The notes: generated by a model from the sequence alone, not told the origin. Counted from the first letter of the stretch, positions 43,238-52,197 are shown. The stretch is DNA of 59,128 nucleotides from Pseudomonas alliivorans (GCF_017826695.1 NZ_JAFFZW010000017.1:1-59128); one strand, 5' to 3'. A program made the numbers and translations.

Positions 43238-44776
43238 ATGACTTCTTCGCCCAATCTCGATCAAATGTCCCCCGACCAACTGCGTGCTTTGGCAGCGCAG
43301 TTGCTGTCGCAAGTCGACACCATGGGCAAGAAAATCAACCGTGATCAAACGGTCATCGAGAAACTGACTCACGAGATCGCGCAGCTCAAACGATTGAAGT
43401 TTGCCAAGCGCAGCGAGCAGATGAATCCTGAGCAGGCCAGTCTGCTAGATGACCTGATCGATACCGATATCGCGGCAATTGAAGCAGAGCTTCAAGCCTT
43501 GCAAACAGCGCCAACGGCGACCGATAAAAAGCAAAAGCCCAAGCGCACGGCATTACCGGCAGAGTTTCCACGCACATTGATCCATCACGAACCGGACAAT
43601 ACTCACTGCCAATGTGGCTGCGTACTCAAGCGCATCGGCGAGGATGTCAGCGAGAAGCTTGATTACGCGCCTGGCGTGTTTACCGTTGAACGCCATGTCC
43701 GTGGCAAATGGGTCTGCGATGACTGTGAAACACTGATCCAGGCGCCGGTTCCGGTGTAGGTCATTGATAAGGGCATCCCGACCGCTGGGCTGCTTGCCCA
43801 CGTCATGATCGCGAAGTTCGCTGACCATCTGCCCCTTTACCGTCAGGAATTGATCTTCGGTCGAGCTGGCTTGGCGATTCCACGTTCAACGTTGGCTCAA
43901 TGGGTTGGCGTTACTGGCGTCCAATTGCAGCCTCTGGTCGATGCGCTGCGCGACGTAGTGCTCGGGCAGCAGGTCATTCACGCCGATGAAACACCGTTAC
44001 AGATGCTCGCTCCGGGCGCGAAGAAAACCCACCGCTCTTATGTCTGGGCCTACGCCACCATCCAGTTCTCGGACTTGGCAGCGGTGGTTTACGACTTCAG
44101 CCCCAGCCGCGCCGGAGAGCATGCTCGCAACTTCCTGCAAGGCTGGAAGGGCAAGTTGGTTTGCGATGATTTTGGCGGCTACAAGGCCAGTTTCGAACTC
44201 GGCGTAACCGAGATCGGCTGCATGGCCCATGCGCGGCGCAAATTCTTCGAACTACATGCCACCAACAAGAGCATGCTCGCCGAGCAGGCCCTACGCTACA
44301 TCCAGTTGCTTTACGAAATCGAGAGTGAAGTGCGCGACCTGGAGCCGGATTTACGGCACCGAATTCGGCAAGAGAAAGCCGTACCTGTGATGGATAAACT
44401 AAATGCTTGGATGATGGCCCAGCGCGAACTCGTGCCTGAAGGTTCAGCCATCAACAGAGCGCTGGATTACAGCCTGAAACGCTGGGCAGCGCTGTCGCGC
44501 TACCTTGATGACGGGGCCGTACCCATAGACAACAACTGGGCAGAGAACCAGATCCGGCCATGGGCGCTTGGACGCAAGAACTGGCTCTTTGCAGGATCGC
44601 TGCGTAGCGGCAAACGGGCAGCAGCGATCATGAGTTTAATCCAGTCTGCGCGGCTTAATGGGCATGATCCGTATGCTTATCTGAAGGACGTTCTTACGCG
44701 CCTGCCGACGCAGCGGGCGAGTGAAATTGATCAGTTGCTGCCGCATAAGTGGCAACCCATCCCACCACGCAGATGA
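43238..44776 (+). pseudogene. tnpC: IS66-family tnpC transposase with amber stop
   Basis: A single frame of 513 codons is interrupted by TAG at 43757-43759 (codon 174). Before it lie the leucine-zipper/HTH region and the zinc-finger domain HCQCGCVLKRIGEDVSEKL ... WVCDDCETLIQAPVP. After it the frame resumes VIDKGIPTAGLLAHVMIAKF and contains the DDE residues: IHADETPLQ, VCDDFGGYKA and DNNWAENQIRP. The normal residue at the stop is almost certainly Gln (CAG to TAG, one transition). Without suppression only a 173-aa fragment is made. The remainder is undamaged, so the mutation looks recent. Confidence 0.9.
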
Positions 44777-44811
44777 GTCGGAGACACTTACCATCATCTG
44801 CTTACTGCGGA

Positions 44812-45450
44812 TCAAGCTCGACGTGTCATCAATAGCATCGAGGCGGCAGCCGACAACAAGCCAGCGCAGCAACGGTTGAAAATTTGCTTACCACGAGGCA
44901 GAGCGAACCAACGTCGCATATGCAATCCGATGTACGCATAGATGCCAATCGCAATCCACTCCAATACCAAAAACAGAAGACCGAGCAACGTAAACTGAGA
45001 ACCAATGTCTGCCGTTGGGTCGACGAATTGAGGCAAGAACGCGGTAAAAATCAGGATGGCTTTGGGGTTGCCTGCGGCAACGAGGAATTCCTGCCTTGCC
45101 AGCGCGCATAGACCTATCGGGGCGTTTTTTGACTCAGCTTCCGCTTGCGGTGCAGCTCTCCACAACTGGTATGCCAAGTAAAAAAGATATGCCGCGCCAA
45201 CTATTTTGATCCCATAGAAGATTAGCTCTGAAGTTTGTAACACTACGGCCAAGCCTGCCGAAGCCAGCGCAATCATCACCGCGAACGCCAGCAAGCGACC
45301 AACACCTGCCATGCATGATGTGCGGTATCCGTAGCGTGTTGCATTGCTGATAGACAGCAGGTTGTTAGGCCCAGGCGCCATATTCAGGGCAAAGCAGGCG
45401 GGCAGGAATAACGCTAGCGTCGCAAGGTTCATATGGATATCCATAACCAT
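44812..45450 (-). CDS. LysE/RhtB-family exporter
   Basis: 212 aa. Membrane segments and motifs: NLATLALFLPACFALNMAPGPNNLLSISNATRYG, then GAAYLFYLAYQLWRAAP and ARQEFLVAAGNPKAILIFTAFLPQFVD. This is the six-segment amino-acid exporter family (lysine, threonine, homoserine). AGGA precedes the ATG. Its stop is 20 bp from the IS66 right end, so the IS inserted just behind it without damage. Confidence 0.92.
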   Translation of the reverse strand: MVMDIHMNLATLALFLPACFALNMAPGPNNLLSISNATRYGYRTSCMAGVGRLLAFAVMIALASAGLAVVLQTSELIFYGIKIVGAAYLFYLAYQLWRAAPQAEAESKNAPIGLCALARQEFLVAAGNPKAILIFTAFLPQFVDPTADIGSQFTLLGLLFLVLEWIAIGIYAYIGLHMRRWFALPRGKQIFNRCCAGLLSAAASMLLMTRRA

Positions 45451-45500
45451 TTTTCGTCAATCCTACAATTGAACTGCCGCGTGTGCCACCGTCCTTAGGG

Positions 45501-46382
45501 TCATGCTGGAGCGCGTGCAGTCAGGACGCCGGCGCAATCAGAAAGGTGTGTCCCCCGGACGCTTACGAAGCAGGACATAATTAGCTTTGATAGGTTAGTC
45601 GGAGACACGAAATAGAGACCAGCCGTACGCCCCTCGACTGGCACACTTGCGTCAGTTTCCAAAAGGACGAGCCCGTCGTCAAAAACGCGCCAAGACGTAT
45701 CTCCGGACTTCAGTCCTGTGAACAACTTGTCATCCCAGTCTTCGTAACCTTGCTTGAACTTCGCCAAGCCCAGATTATGGAAGCTATGGAAAATCTCATC
45801 ACGGCGTTGGGCCGCTCCGTGCACAGCGTGCTGCTCAACGGGCTGTGGTAGAAACGCGAACTCAAGCTGTGGCGCATAAGAGTGACCGCCGTAGGAGCGA
45901 GAGCTTGATGCCTCTGTAATGCGCTCGTGAAAGGCTTTCTCAGAAATCGCGCTTTTGGATTTCTCCATTCTACTCAGGCCCTGGACAATAGCTTTCAACA
46001 GCTCTTGGGGATCTGAGAATGAGGCTCTGAAAAAACCTTGTTTGTAGTCAGACACCTCGTTGACGAACACGGCCTGCTTCTCGTCAAAGTCAGTCTGCTG
46101 GATGAAGACCAAAATCGGTTTACGCTTGCTCACTGCCTGGTGGAATTCTTGCTGCGTAACCGAGAGACCTGGCTGAGGTTCATAGCCGTAGTTAGCGCCA
46201 AGAATCAGGATGTAAACGTCGCACTGGTCGACCTCTGTCAGGCAGGCGTGCTCCGAGGAATAGGTTCGCGCTCCGAAGTGCTCGCTCATGACGGGCTTCA
46301 TGTCCAGTGTCTCCACCGCGTCTTTGGCGGCGGCTCTGAACAGCTCGAATCCTCTTACTACTGAGCTTATGAACACCTTCAT
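45501..46382 (-). CDS. DUF4062 protein
   Basis: 293 aa from MKVFISSVVRGFELFRAAA (GAGG eight bases before; the frame to 46451 is not conserved). Residues 1-115 are a DUF4062 (TIR-like Rossmann) domain: KVFISS, MSEHFGART, SEHACLTEVDQCDVYILILGANYGYEP, LSVTQQEFHQAVSKRKPILVF. The rest has no recognised domain. DUF4062 often forms the N-terminal effector of STAND NTPases in anti-phage systems, but here the NTPase is absent. Neighbours on the same strand are the SH3-domain and lipoprotein-like ORFs. Confidence 0.8.
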   Translation of the reverse strand: MKVFISSVVRGFELFRAAAKDAVETLDMKPVMSEHFGARTYSSEHACLTEVDQCDVYILILGANYGYEPQPGLSVTQQEFHQAVSKRKPILVFIQQTDFDEKQAVFVNEVSDYKQGFFRASFSDPQELLKAIVQGLSRMEKSKSAISEKAFHERITEASSSRSYGGHSYAPQLEFAFLPQPVEQHAVHGAAQRRDEIFHSFHNLGLAKFKQGYEDWDDKLFTGLKSGDTSWRVFDDGLVLLETDASVPVEGRTAGLYFVSPTNLSKLIMSCFVSVRGTHLSDCAGVLTARAPA

Positions 46383-46471
46383 CAGTACGTCCTCAGAGCG
46401 TTGGCATATGTATCGTTTTGGACTGCCATCCGAAGTGATTGTTGCAGCCACACCTGATGGTCAGTAGCAGA

Positions 46472-47020
46472 TCAGACGCCGTAGCGCTTGTTTCCTCCTG
46501 AGGTAATGCAGTAACGACCACCCCGAGGCCCTATACAAACGTTTCCAGAGGAACACGGGCACGATGAACCGTAAGCTGGCGTTTGTTGGCGAGCGGGCTG
46601 TGCTGGTTGGGTCACTGGCTTGGGCTTCGAAACGATGTAGCAACCCGACCAACTGCACAGGCTTTTTGACGAAAGCCACTTCGGTGATTGACCATCAATA
46701 CTGATACGCGCCCATTCGTTGCGAGTTTCGAAGACCTGAACCTTTTCCCCGCGCTTCAGCTTCGAGACGACCTTACCGCCTGGTTGATCTCGGACATTGA
46801 GATTATCAGCACTCACAAAATGCTCAGTCGGAGAGACGGGGGCCGGAGCTGAGGACGGAGTTGGCGAAATCGACCCTAGCGTACTTGGCGTGCTTAAGGC
46901 GCTTGGTTGTACTGGGGCAGGAGGAGTGTCTTTCTTCCCCATTGCCCACAGAACGGCACAAAGAATCAGGAGCGGGACAAACCATGACTGGGACTTCTTG
47001 CGCATATCCATTGCTCTCAT
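46472..47020 (-). CDS. SH3b-domain membrane-anchored protein
   Basis: 182 aa. N-terminal uncleaved anchor WFVPLLILCAVLWAMG, a Pro/Ser-rich linker, and a bacterial SH3 domain (NLNVRDQPGGKVVSKLKRGEKVQVFETRNEWARISI). A short Cys/Gly-rich tail follows (SCPCSSGNVCIGPRGGRYCITSGG), typical of a zinc- or disulfide-stabilised knob seen in phage- and endonuclease-associated proteins. ATG 47011 (MDMRKK) is an alternative start. Role unknown. 90 bp upstream of the DUF4062 gene. Confidence 0.78.
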   Translation of the reverse strand: MRAMDMRKKSQSWFVPLLILCAVLWAMGKKDTPPAPVQPSALSTPSTLGSISPTPSSAPAPVSPTEHFVSADNLNVRDQPGGKVVSKLKRGEKVQVFETRNEWARISIDGQSPKWLSSKSLCSWSGCYIVSKPKPVTQPAQPARQQTPAYGSSCPCSSGNVCIGPRGGRYCITSGGNKRYGV

Positions 47021-47070
47021 TCGGCACGTATTACAACGGCTGTCTTGCTGACCAACCTGACCTCATTCAT

Positions 47071-47409
47071 CTATTGCGAGCCTAGCCAAGCCTCCACTTT
47101 TTGCAGCCTATTCAGCTCGAAAGGCTTAGGCTTGCCAAGATCCAGTACCCCAAGCAGAGGACTTCTCACCTCAGGAGAAGGTAACCATTCCGCGACTTCT
47201 ACGTTGCAGTATCTTGAATCGCTCAACGCCCATTTCACAGCGATGCCCGCCGCAGCTCGGTAGTAATCACCCATGAAAAGCTTTTTGCACACTGAAAGCC
47301 AGCCACGCACTTCCAATTGCTTGGTCGCATTAATGATGCTGTTGTCACCAAAAAACGCAGTGGTATGACGTGGTTGAGTTGCTAGACAACCAGTCAGATG
47401 AGCCTCCAG
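47071..47409 (-). pseudogene. Lipoprotein-like ORF without a proper start
   Basis: The frame is open from 47409 back to the stop at 47071. It reads LEAHLTGCLATQPRHTTAFFG, then VCKKLFMGDYYRAAAGIAVK, ending RLQKVEAWLGSQ. LTGC is a lipobox, but only four residues precede it before an in-frame TAG. A short ATG frame (MGSFVLILEKECEWEISLS) ends at that TAG. It looks like a lipoprotein gene that lost its N-terminus by mutation. A TTG start at 47316 would give 81 aa without the lipobox. It may still be translated. Confidence 0.45.
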
Positions 47410-47505
47410 CTAGCTGAGCGATATTTCCCACTCGCATTCTTTTTCAAGAATCAGCACAAAACTGCCCATTCGATTCCGTTGATATTAAAAATCAGCACAG
47501 ACTCG

Positions 47506-47535
47506 TTGAAAGCCTACCAACTGGATGGTAGCTTT
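47506..47535 (+). promoter_or_regulatory. Promoter/operator of the ahpD-oye-4ot-kefFC operon
   Basis: -35 TTGAAA (47506-47511), 17-bp spacer, -10 TAGCTT (47529-47534). The spacer holds an inverted repeat, AAAGCCTACC-N8-GGTAGCTTT. The same layout and most of the same bases recur on the minus strand before the OsmC gene (55032-55061). A repressor bound here would block RNA polymerase. Confidence 0.72.
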
Positions 47536-47584
47536 ATTGCAGATTTTAAATTCATGCAATCAACGCCATCCCTGTGAGAATCCC

Positions 47585-47917
47585 ATGCAAGATTGGAAGC
47601 AAACCCGCAAAGACATCAACGCTCGCTTGGTAGAGCTAACCGGCCTGTCTCCTGAAACCATGAAGGGCATGGCTGCTCTCGGTGCTGCCGGTAGCAAAAC
47701 AAACCATCTGGACGCCAAGACTCGCGAGCTCATCTCCCTTGCAGTGGCCGTGACGACCCGCTGCGACGGCTGCATTGCCTTCCACGCAGCTGAGGCAAAG
47801 AAGCTCGGTGTAACCAGTGAAGAGGTAGCGGAAGCACTAGGTGTGGCCATCAACATGAACGCCGGTGCCGCGCTGGTCTACAGCACCCACGTACTCGACG
47901 CGTTCGACAAGTCCTAA
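47585..47917 (+). CDS. AhpD-like carboxymuconolactone decarboxylase family protein
   Basis: 110 aa. The AhpD active-site pattern E-x11-C-x-x-C-x-x-x-H is intact (E48, C60, C63, H67; CDGCIAFH). These small helical proteins are thiol peroxidase partners with disulfide-reductase activity. It is the first gene of a five-gene operon in the thiosulfinate-resistance arrangement (ahpD). Probably scavenges electrophiles or mixed disulfides. Only 45 bp before the OYE gene. Confidence 0.9.
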   Translation: MQDWKQTRKDINARLVELTGLSPETMKGMAALGAAGSKTNHLDAKTRELISLAVAVTTRCDGCIAFHAAEAKKLGVTSEEVAEALGVAINMNAGAALVYSTHVLDAFDKS

Positions 47918-47962
47918 CTCAAACGCCGATTTTCTTCCCCTTCAACGACGTCGAGATTAACC

Positions 47963-49069
47963 ATGAATAAGCTGTTCACTCCTTACAACCTGGCCGGTAT
48001 TTCTTTGAAAAACCGCGTTGTCATGGCCCCCATGACTCGCACCCGAACCTTGAACAACATTCCGAATGAATCCAACGCGCTTTACTACGCGCAACGTGCT
48101 TCTGCCGGTTTGCTGATCACCGAAGGCCTGCCTATTTCCGATGAGGCTCGCGGCTATCTGTACACCCCTGGCATTTACGAGGATGTGCACTTACCAGGCT
48201 GGCGCAAAGTGACTGACGCGGTGCATGCCAAGGGTGGGAAAATTTTTGCTCAGCTCTGGCACGTTGGCCGCATGTCCCACGTCTCGGTACATGGAATAGT
48301 GCCTGTGTCCTCGGGCACGGTGCCTGCAGTGGATACCACTGTGTATGCCTGGATCGAACCTACCAAATCAGGCCCTGTTCAACCTAGCGCACCACGCGCC
48401 TTGGAGACTGAAGAAGTAAAGCGCGTCATCGCTGACTTCGTGAAGTCCGCACGGATGGCCATGGACGCCGGCTTTGACGGTATCGAAATCATGGCAGCCA
48501 ACGGCTTCCTCTTCGACCAATTCCTGAGCAGCGCACTGAATACTCGGACAGACCAGTACGGTGGCTCCGTCGCGAACCGTCAGCGCTTCCTGCTGGAAAC
48601 CATTGACGCGATTGCTGCTGAAATCGGCGGATCGAAAATCGGTGTGCGTTTCTCTCCGTTTGGTCGCCTCTACGACTTCGGTGTGTACGAAGGCGAAGAA
48701 GAAACTTGGATGAGTATGGCGGCTGCCCTCAACGAGCGAGAGCTGGCATTTGTTCACCTGAACTACCAACCGACCATCCTTGCCGCACAAACACCACCTG
48801 GTTTCGGCGCAGCATTCCGTGAAGCGTACAAGGGCACCTTGATGGCTGCGGGCGGCTTCACCAAGGAGATCGCTGAGTCTGAGCTGGCCAAAGGCGAGCT
48901 AGACCTGATTGCCTTTGGCACCGCCTATATTGCTAACCCTGATCTGGTAGAGCGTATGCAGAACGATTGGCCATTGGCCGAAGGTGATCGCGCGACCTAC
49001 TACGGTGTAAGCGATTCGATTGATAAGGGTTACACCGATTATCCGGAATACGCAGCCGCCAACGCCTGA
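47963..49069 (+). CDS. Old Yellow Enzyme family NAD(P)H:flavin oxidoreductase
   Basis: 368 aa, NemA/OYE type. FMN-barrel motifs: KNRVVMAPMTRTRT, AQLWHVGRMSH, RTDQYGGSVANRQRFLLE and AFGTAYIANPDLVER. The substrate-binding pair H-x-x-N/H found in most members (HSANG, HGANG) reads IMAANGFLFDQFL here, with Met177 in place of His while Asn180 is kept. The enzyme should reduce electrophilic alkenes with NAD(P)H, but its substrate range may differ. Second gene of the operon. Confidence 0.92.
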   Translation: MNKLFTPYNLAGISLKNRVVMAPMTRTRTLNNIPNESNALYYAQRASAGLLITEGLPISDEARGYLYTPGIYEDVHLPGWRKVTDAVHAKGGKIFAQLWHVGRMSHVSVHGIVPVSSGTVPAVDTTVYAWIEPTKSGPVQPSAPRALETEEVKRVIADFVKSARMAMDAGFDGIEIMAANGFLFDQFLSSALNTRTDQYGGSVANRQRFLLETIDAIAAEIGGSKIGVRFSPFGRLYDFGVYEGEEETWMSMAAALNERELAFVHLNYQPTILAAQTPPGFGAAFREAYKGTLMAAGGFTKEIAESELAKGELDLIAFGTAYIANPDLVERMQNDWPLAEGDRATYYGVSDSIDKGYTDYPEYAAANA

Positions 49070-49099
49070 TATCCCATCCCAAACATTTAGGAGAACACC

Positions 49100-49318
49100 A
49101 TGCCACTCGTGACTATTAAAGGCATTGAAGGCGTTTTTACCGACGAGCAAAAAGCCGAGGTCATCCGCAAAGTGACTGACGCTATGGTATCGGTAGAGGG
49201 AGAAAACATGCGCGCTCTCACCTGGGTCATCTTCGAAGAGGTTAAGAGCGGAGACTGGGGTATTGCTGGCAAACCTGTGACTGCGCAGGAAGTATTGAAG
49301 CTGCAAACCGGCCAGTAA
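49100..49318 (+). CDS. 4-oxalocrotonate tautomerase family protein
   Basis: 72 aa with AGGAG before the ATG. MPLVTIKGIEGVFTDEQKAEVIRKVTDAM places Pro next to the initiator Met as the catalytic N-terminal base. WVIFEEVKSGDWGIAGKP is the usual C-terminal half. Such tautomerases isomerise unsaturated keto acids. Here it accompanies OYE in an electrophile-detoxifying set. It is 30 bp after the OYE gene and followed by a hairpin, so kefFC may be partly independent. Confidence 0.92.
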   Translation: MPLVTIKGIEGVFTDEQKAEVIRKVTDAMVSVEGENMRALTWVIFEEVKSGDWGIAGKPVTAQEVLKLQTGQ

Positions 49319-49342
49319 GGCTTCACCTTCAGGTCAATAGCT

Positions 49343-49387
49343 CCCTGTTCGTTGAGTGTGGTTATGCTCGACGAACACGGGGCTTTT
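49343..49387 (+). terminator. Stem-loop after the tautomerase gene
   Basis: CCCTGTTCGTTGAG ... CTCGACGAACACGGGG followed by CTTTTT. The stem has two mismatches and a long loop, so it is a partial terminator between the tautomerase and KefF genes. Confidence 0.65.
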
Positions 49388-49426
49388 TCCGTTCTTAAGG
49401 AGCGCCAAGTTTGTGGGGACTAATCC

Positions 49427-49948
49427 GTGATTCTGATCATTTACGCCCATCCGTATCCTGAAAAATCCAACGTAAACAAGTTGATGCTCAGGTTTGCAGC
49501 AAATAATTCTGATGTCGTAATCCGCTCCCTTTACGACCTCTACCCCGATTTCAATATCGATGTTGAAGCTGAGCAGAACGCCGTCGAACAGGCAGATCTA
49601 CTGGTTCTGCAGCACCCTCTGTACTGGTATAGCTACCCACCTCTCTTGAAGCTGTGGATCGATAAGGTCTTCACTCAGGGCTGGTCATACGGCGCGGGCG
49701 CGACCGCTTTGAAAAACAAAAAACTGCTGTGGGCCGTGACTACCGGTGGAGAGCATGATCATTTTGAAGGCGGCGACCACCCAGGTTTTGCTGTGCTGTC
49801 TCAGCCCCTACAAGCAACGGCGAATTACTGCGGGATGGATTGGTTAAGTCCAGTCGCAGTCCACGGCGCTTACAGAGCAGATCAAACCGCACTGCTCACC
49901 CAGATCCGTCATTACGGCGAGCGCCTGACCTCATGGAAGGAAGAATGA
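49427..49948 (+). CDS. kefF: KefF-like NAD(P)H:quinone oxidoreductase, regulator of KefC
   Basis: 173 aa from a GTG start (GGGGA before). Flavodoxin-like fold: ILIIYAHPYPEKSNVNKLML (FMN loop), VLQHPLYWYSYPPLLKLWIDKVF and WAVTTGGEHDHFEGGDHPGF. Homologues bind KefC and are needed for its opening by glutathione adducts, besides reducing quinones. Its stop directly abuts the kefC start, so the two are coupled. Confidence 0.9.
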   Translation: MILIIYAHPYPEKSNVNKLMLRFAANNSDVVIRSLYDLYPDFNIDVEAEQNAVEQADLLVLQHPLYWYSYPPLLKLWIDKVFTQGWSYGAGATALKNKKLLWAVTTGGEHDHFEGGDHPGFAVLSQPLQATANYCGMDWLSPVAVHGAYRADQTALLTQIRHYGERLTSWKEE

Positions 49949-51775
49949 ATGGACACTCACAATCTGATTGAAATGCTCATCTACCTGGGCTCAGCTGCCT
50001 TGATAGTTCCAATCGCCGTTCGGTTAGGGCTGGGCCCGGTTCTAGGCTACCTGATAGCCGGCTGCCTGATCGGCCCATGGGGTTTAAAGCTTGTGACCGA
50101 TGTCGAGTCCATCCTGCACTTTGCTGAAATCGGCGTAGTGTTGATGCTGTTCATCATCGGTCTTGAACTCGACCCCAAGCGCCTTTGGGCCATGCGCCGC
50201 ATGGTGTTCGGCGGTGGCGCTTTGCAAATGCTGGCATGCGGTGCGGCCATCGCAATATTTTTCGCTGTACTCGGCTTGAACTGGACGGCTGCGCTGCTGG
50301 TTGGGCTGACGTTAAGCCTGTCCTCGACTGCTATCGCGATGCAGGCCATGACCGAGCGAAACATGAACTCCACCGCAGTGGGTCGCAGCAGTTTTGCCGT
50401 GTTGCTTTTCCAGGACATCGCGGCGATTCCCCTAGTGGCCATGATCCCACTGCTGGCCGCAAATGGTGGTACGCCCTCAGGTTCAGAGCTGGCCCTGTCC
50501 ATCGCAAAAATCGTCGGAGCGATTGTCGCAGTGGTTCTCTTGGGCCAATACGTATCTCGCCCTGTCCTTCGCTTTGTAGCGCGCTCCGGCTTGAGGGAAA
50601 TCTTCAGTGCCGTCGCATTGTTCCTGGTGTTCGGGTTCGGGCTCTTGTTGGAAGAGGCCGGCTTATCCATGGCCATGGGCGCTTTCCTGGCAGGCGTTCT
50701 CTTGGCCAGCTCGGAATATCGCCACGCTCTGGAAAGCGATATCGAACCCTTCAAAGGACTTTTGCTGGGTCTGTTCTTTATCGGTGTAGGGATGTCGATT
50801 GACTTCGGCACGCTGATCCATTCGCCGCTGAAAGTCATCACTCTGACCTTGGGCTTTATCCTGATCAAGCTGCTCGTGATCAAGCTCCTGGGGCGCCTCC
50901 TGAATGTACCAAGTGATCAGCGCTCATGGCAGGCGGTGTTCCTTGGACAGGGAAGTGAGTTTGCCTTTGTAGTATTTGGCGCAGCGACAGTCGCCGGCAT
51001 CCTGATAGACCCTTGGGGTAAAAGCCTGACGTTGGCGGTGGCGCTGTCCATGTGTGTAACGCCACTGCTGATCCTTTTGCTCAATCATCTGGAGTCTTCG
51101 AGCAAACAGGGCAGCAAGGAATCGGACACCATTGATCAGAGCAACCCTCGAGTCATCATTGCTGGCTTCGGTCGATTCGGGCAGATCGCTGGGCGACTGC
51201 TGATGTCTTGTGGATTTGAAGTCGTGGTATTGGATCATGATCCCGACCACATCGAGACACTGCGAAAGTTCGGGGTGAAGGTGTTCTACGGGGATGCCAC
51301 CCGCCTCGATTTACTGCACGCAGCGGGCGCTGCTCAAGCCGTGGTGCTGATCAACGCCATCGATAATCAGGACGATAACCTGGCACTGACCAAGTTGGCC
51401 CAGGAGCATTTCCCATCTCTAAAACTGGTGGTGCGCGCTCGAGATATGGGGCACATCATTACCCTACGTCAGATGGGTGTGGAAGAAGTCGAGCGAGAGA
51501 CATTTGAAAGCGCATTGTCTCTCGGGCGCAGGGCTTTGGAGCAACTCGGGATAGGACGCTACGAAGCTCGTGAGCGTGCGGATCGATTCCGTCGCCTGAA
51601 CTTGGAAATGCTGGAGGAGATGGCCGCTCAACCCGAGGACGATACCGAATTCAAGTACGACGCTTACAAACGAGCAAACGCTTTACTAACGGAAATATTC
51701 AATGAAGATCGCGCTCATCCAATTGACGCAGGCCCAGGAAAGGTGAACCTTCCGCGCAGCGAGTCAGATAGCTGA
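49949..51775 (+). CDS. kefC: KefC-type glutathione-gated K+/H+ antiporter
   Basis: 608 aa starting immediately after the kefF stop. Residues 1-380 are a CPA2 antiporter: GYLIAGCLIGPWGL, EIGVVLMLFIIGLELDPKRL, STAIAMQAMTERN and LLFQDIAAIPLVAM (QD pair). A TrkA-N (KTN) NAD-binding domain follows (VIIAGFGRFGQIAGRLL, YGDATRLDLLHAAGA). Such systems acidify the cytoplasm when electrophile-glutathione adducts appear, protecting thiols. The last gene of the plus operon; it converges with the thioredoxin gene. Confidence 0.93.
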   Translation: MDTHNLIEMLIYLGSAALIVPIAVRLGLGPVLGYLIAGCLIGPWGLKLVTDVESILHFAEIGVVLMLFIIGLELDPKRLWAMRRMVFGGGALQMLACGAAIAIFFAVLGLNWTAALLVGLTLSLSSTAIAMQAMTERNMNSTAVGRSSFAVLLFQDIAAIPLVAMIPLLAANGGTPSGSELALSIAKIVGAIVAVVLLGQYVSRPVLRFVARSGLREIFSAVALFLVFGFGLLLEEAGLSMAMGAFLAGVLLASSEYRHALESDIEPFKGLLLGLFFIGVGMSIDFGTLIHSPLKVITLTLGFILIKLLVIKLLGRLLNVPSDQRSWQAVFLGQGSEFAFVVFGAATVAGILIDPWGKSLTLAVALSMCVTPLLILLLNHLESSSKQGSKESDTIDQSNPRVIIAGFGRFGQIAGRLLMSCGFEVVVLDHDPDHIETLRKFGVKVFYGDATRLDLLHAAGAAQAVVLINAIDNQDDNLALTKLAQEHFPSLKLVVRARDMGHIITLRQMGVEEVERETFESALSLGRRALEQLGIGRYEARERADRFRRLNLEMLEEMAAQPEDDTEFKYDAYKRANALLTEIFNEDRAHPIDAGPGKVNLPRSESDS

Positions 51776-51804
51776 CTGACTTACCGCTCGAGGAGGATGC
51801 TTGT

Positions 51805-52134
51805 TTAGCTAGCGTCCTCCAGCTCAGTGATAATTGCTTTTTTCAAGGCTGAAACTGATTTAGACCCAGCGAAGACTTTCAACAATCGGCCTTCGTGGAA
51901 CACTGCCAAGGACGGCACAGAGCGAATGCCATACATCTGCGCAATCGTCGGAGACACAGCGATATCAATCTTCCCAAAAGATGCTATCGAATGGAGTTTT
52001 CCTTCGAGCTCAATGAAGACCGGTCTCATTTCTTTACAGGGTTTGCACCAGGAGGCTGAGAACATTACGACACTGCTGCCTTTGGCTACGAAGCGAGCAA
52101 ATTGGGGAGCGCTCAACTCAACGATACGGCTCAT
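51805..52134 (-). CDS. Thioredoxin
   Basis: 109 aa from MSRIVELSAPQFARF (GAGAG before). The active site is W-C30-K-P-C33, unlike the WCGPC of TrxA. The cis-Pro loop is VPSLAVF. A start at 52191 or 52197 would add a non-conserved N-terminus. The altered dipeptide changes redox potential. It is the last gene of the minus operon and would repair mixed disulfides on proteins. 29 bp from the convergent kefC stop. Confidence 0.9.
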   Translation of the reverse strand: MSRIVELSAPQFARFVAKGSSVVMFSASWCKPCKEMRPVFIELEGKLHSIASFGKIDIAVSPTIAQMYGIRSVPSLAVFHEGRLLKVFAGSKSVSALKKAIITELEDAS

Positions 52135-52197
52135 CTGGGTCTCTCGTTCTGTGTCAGGGAAAGGCGGAACCTTGAGAGTGCCGCCATCCATTGCCAA

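Larger units (their letters stand above)
42474..44791 (+). mobile_element. IS66-family insertion sequence (defective)
   Basis: Carries the canonical tnpA-tnpB-tnpC order. The right end reads GTAAGTGTCTCCGACTC on the minus strand (44775-44791). The left end is less clear: TTAAGTGGGCACC at 42474 shows partial similarity, and a near-palindrome (GTGCACTTAGATTTAAGTGGGCAC) overlaps it. No 8-bp target duplication could be seen, which suggests a deletion at the left flank. tnpC contains an in-frame stop, so the copy is probably immobile on its own. Confidence 0.8.
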
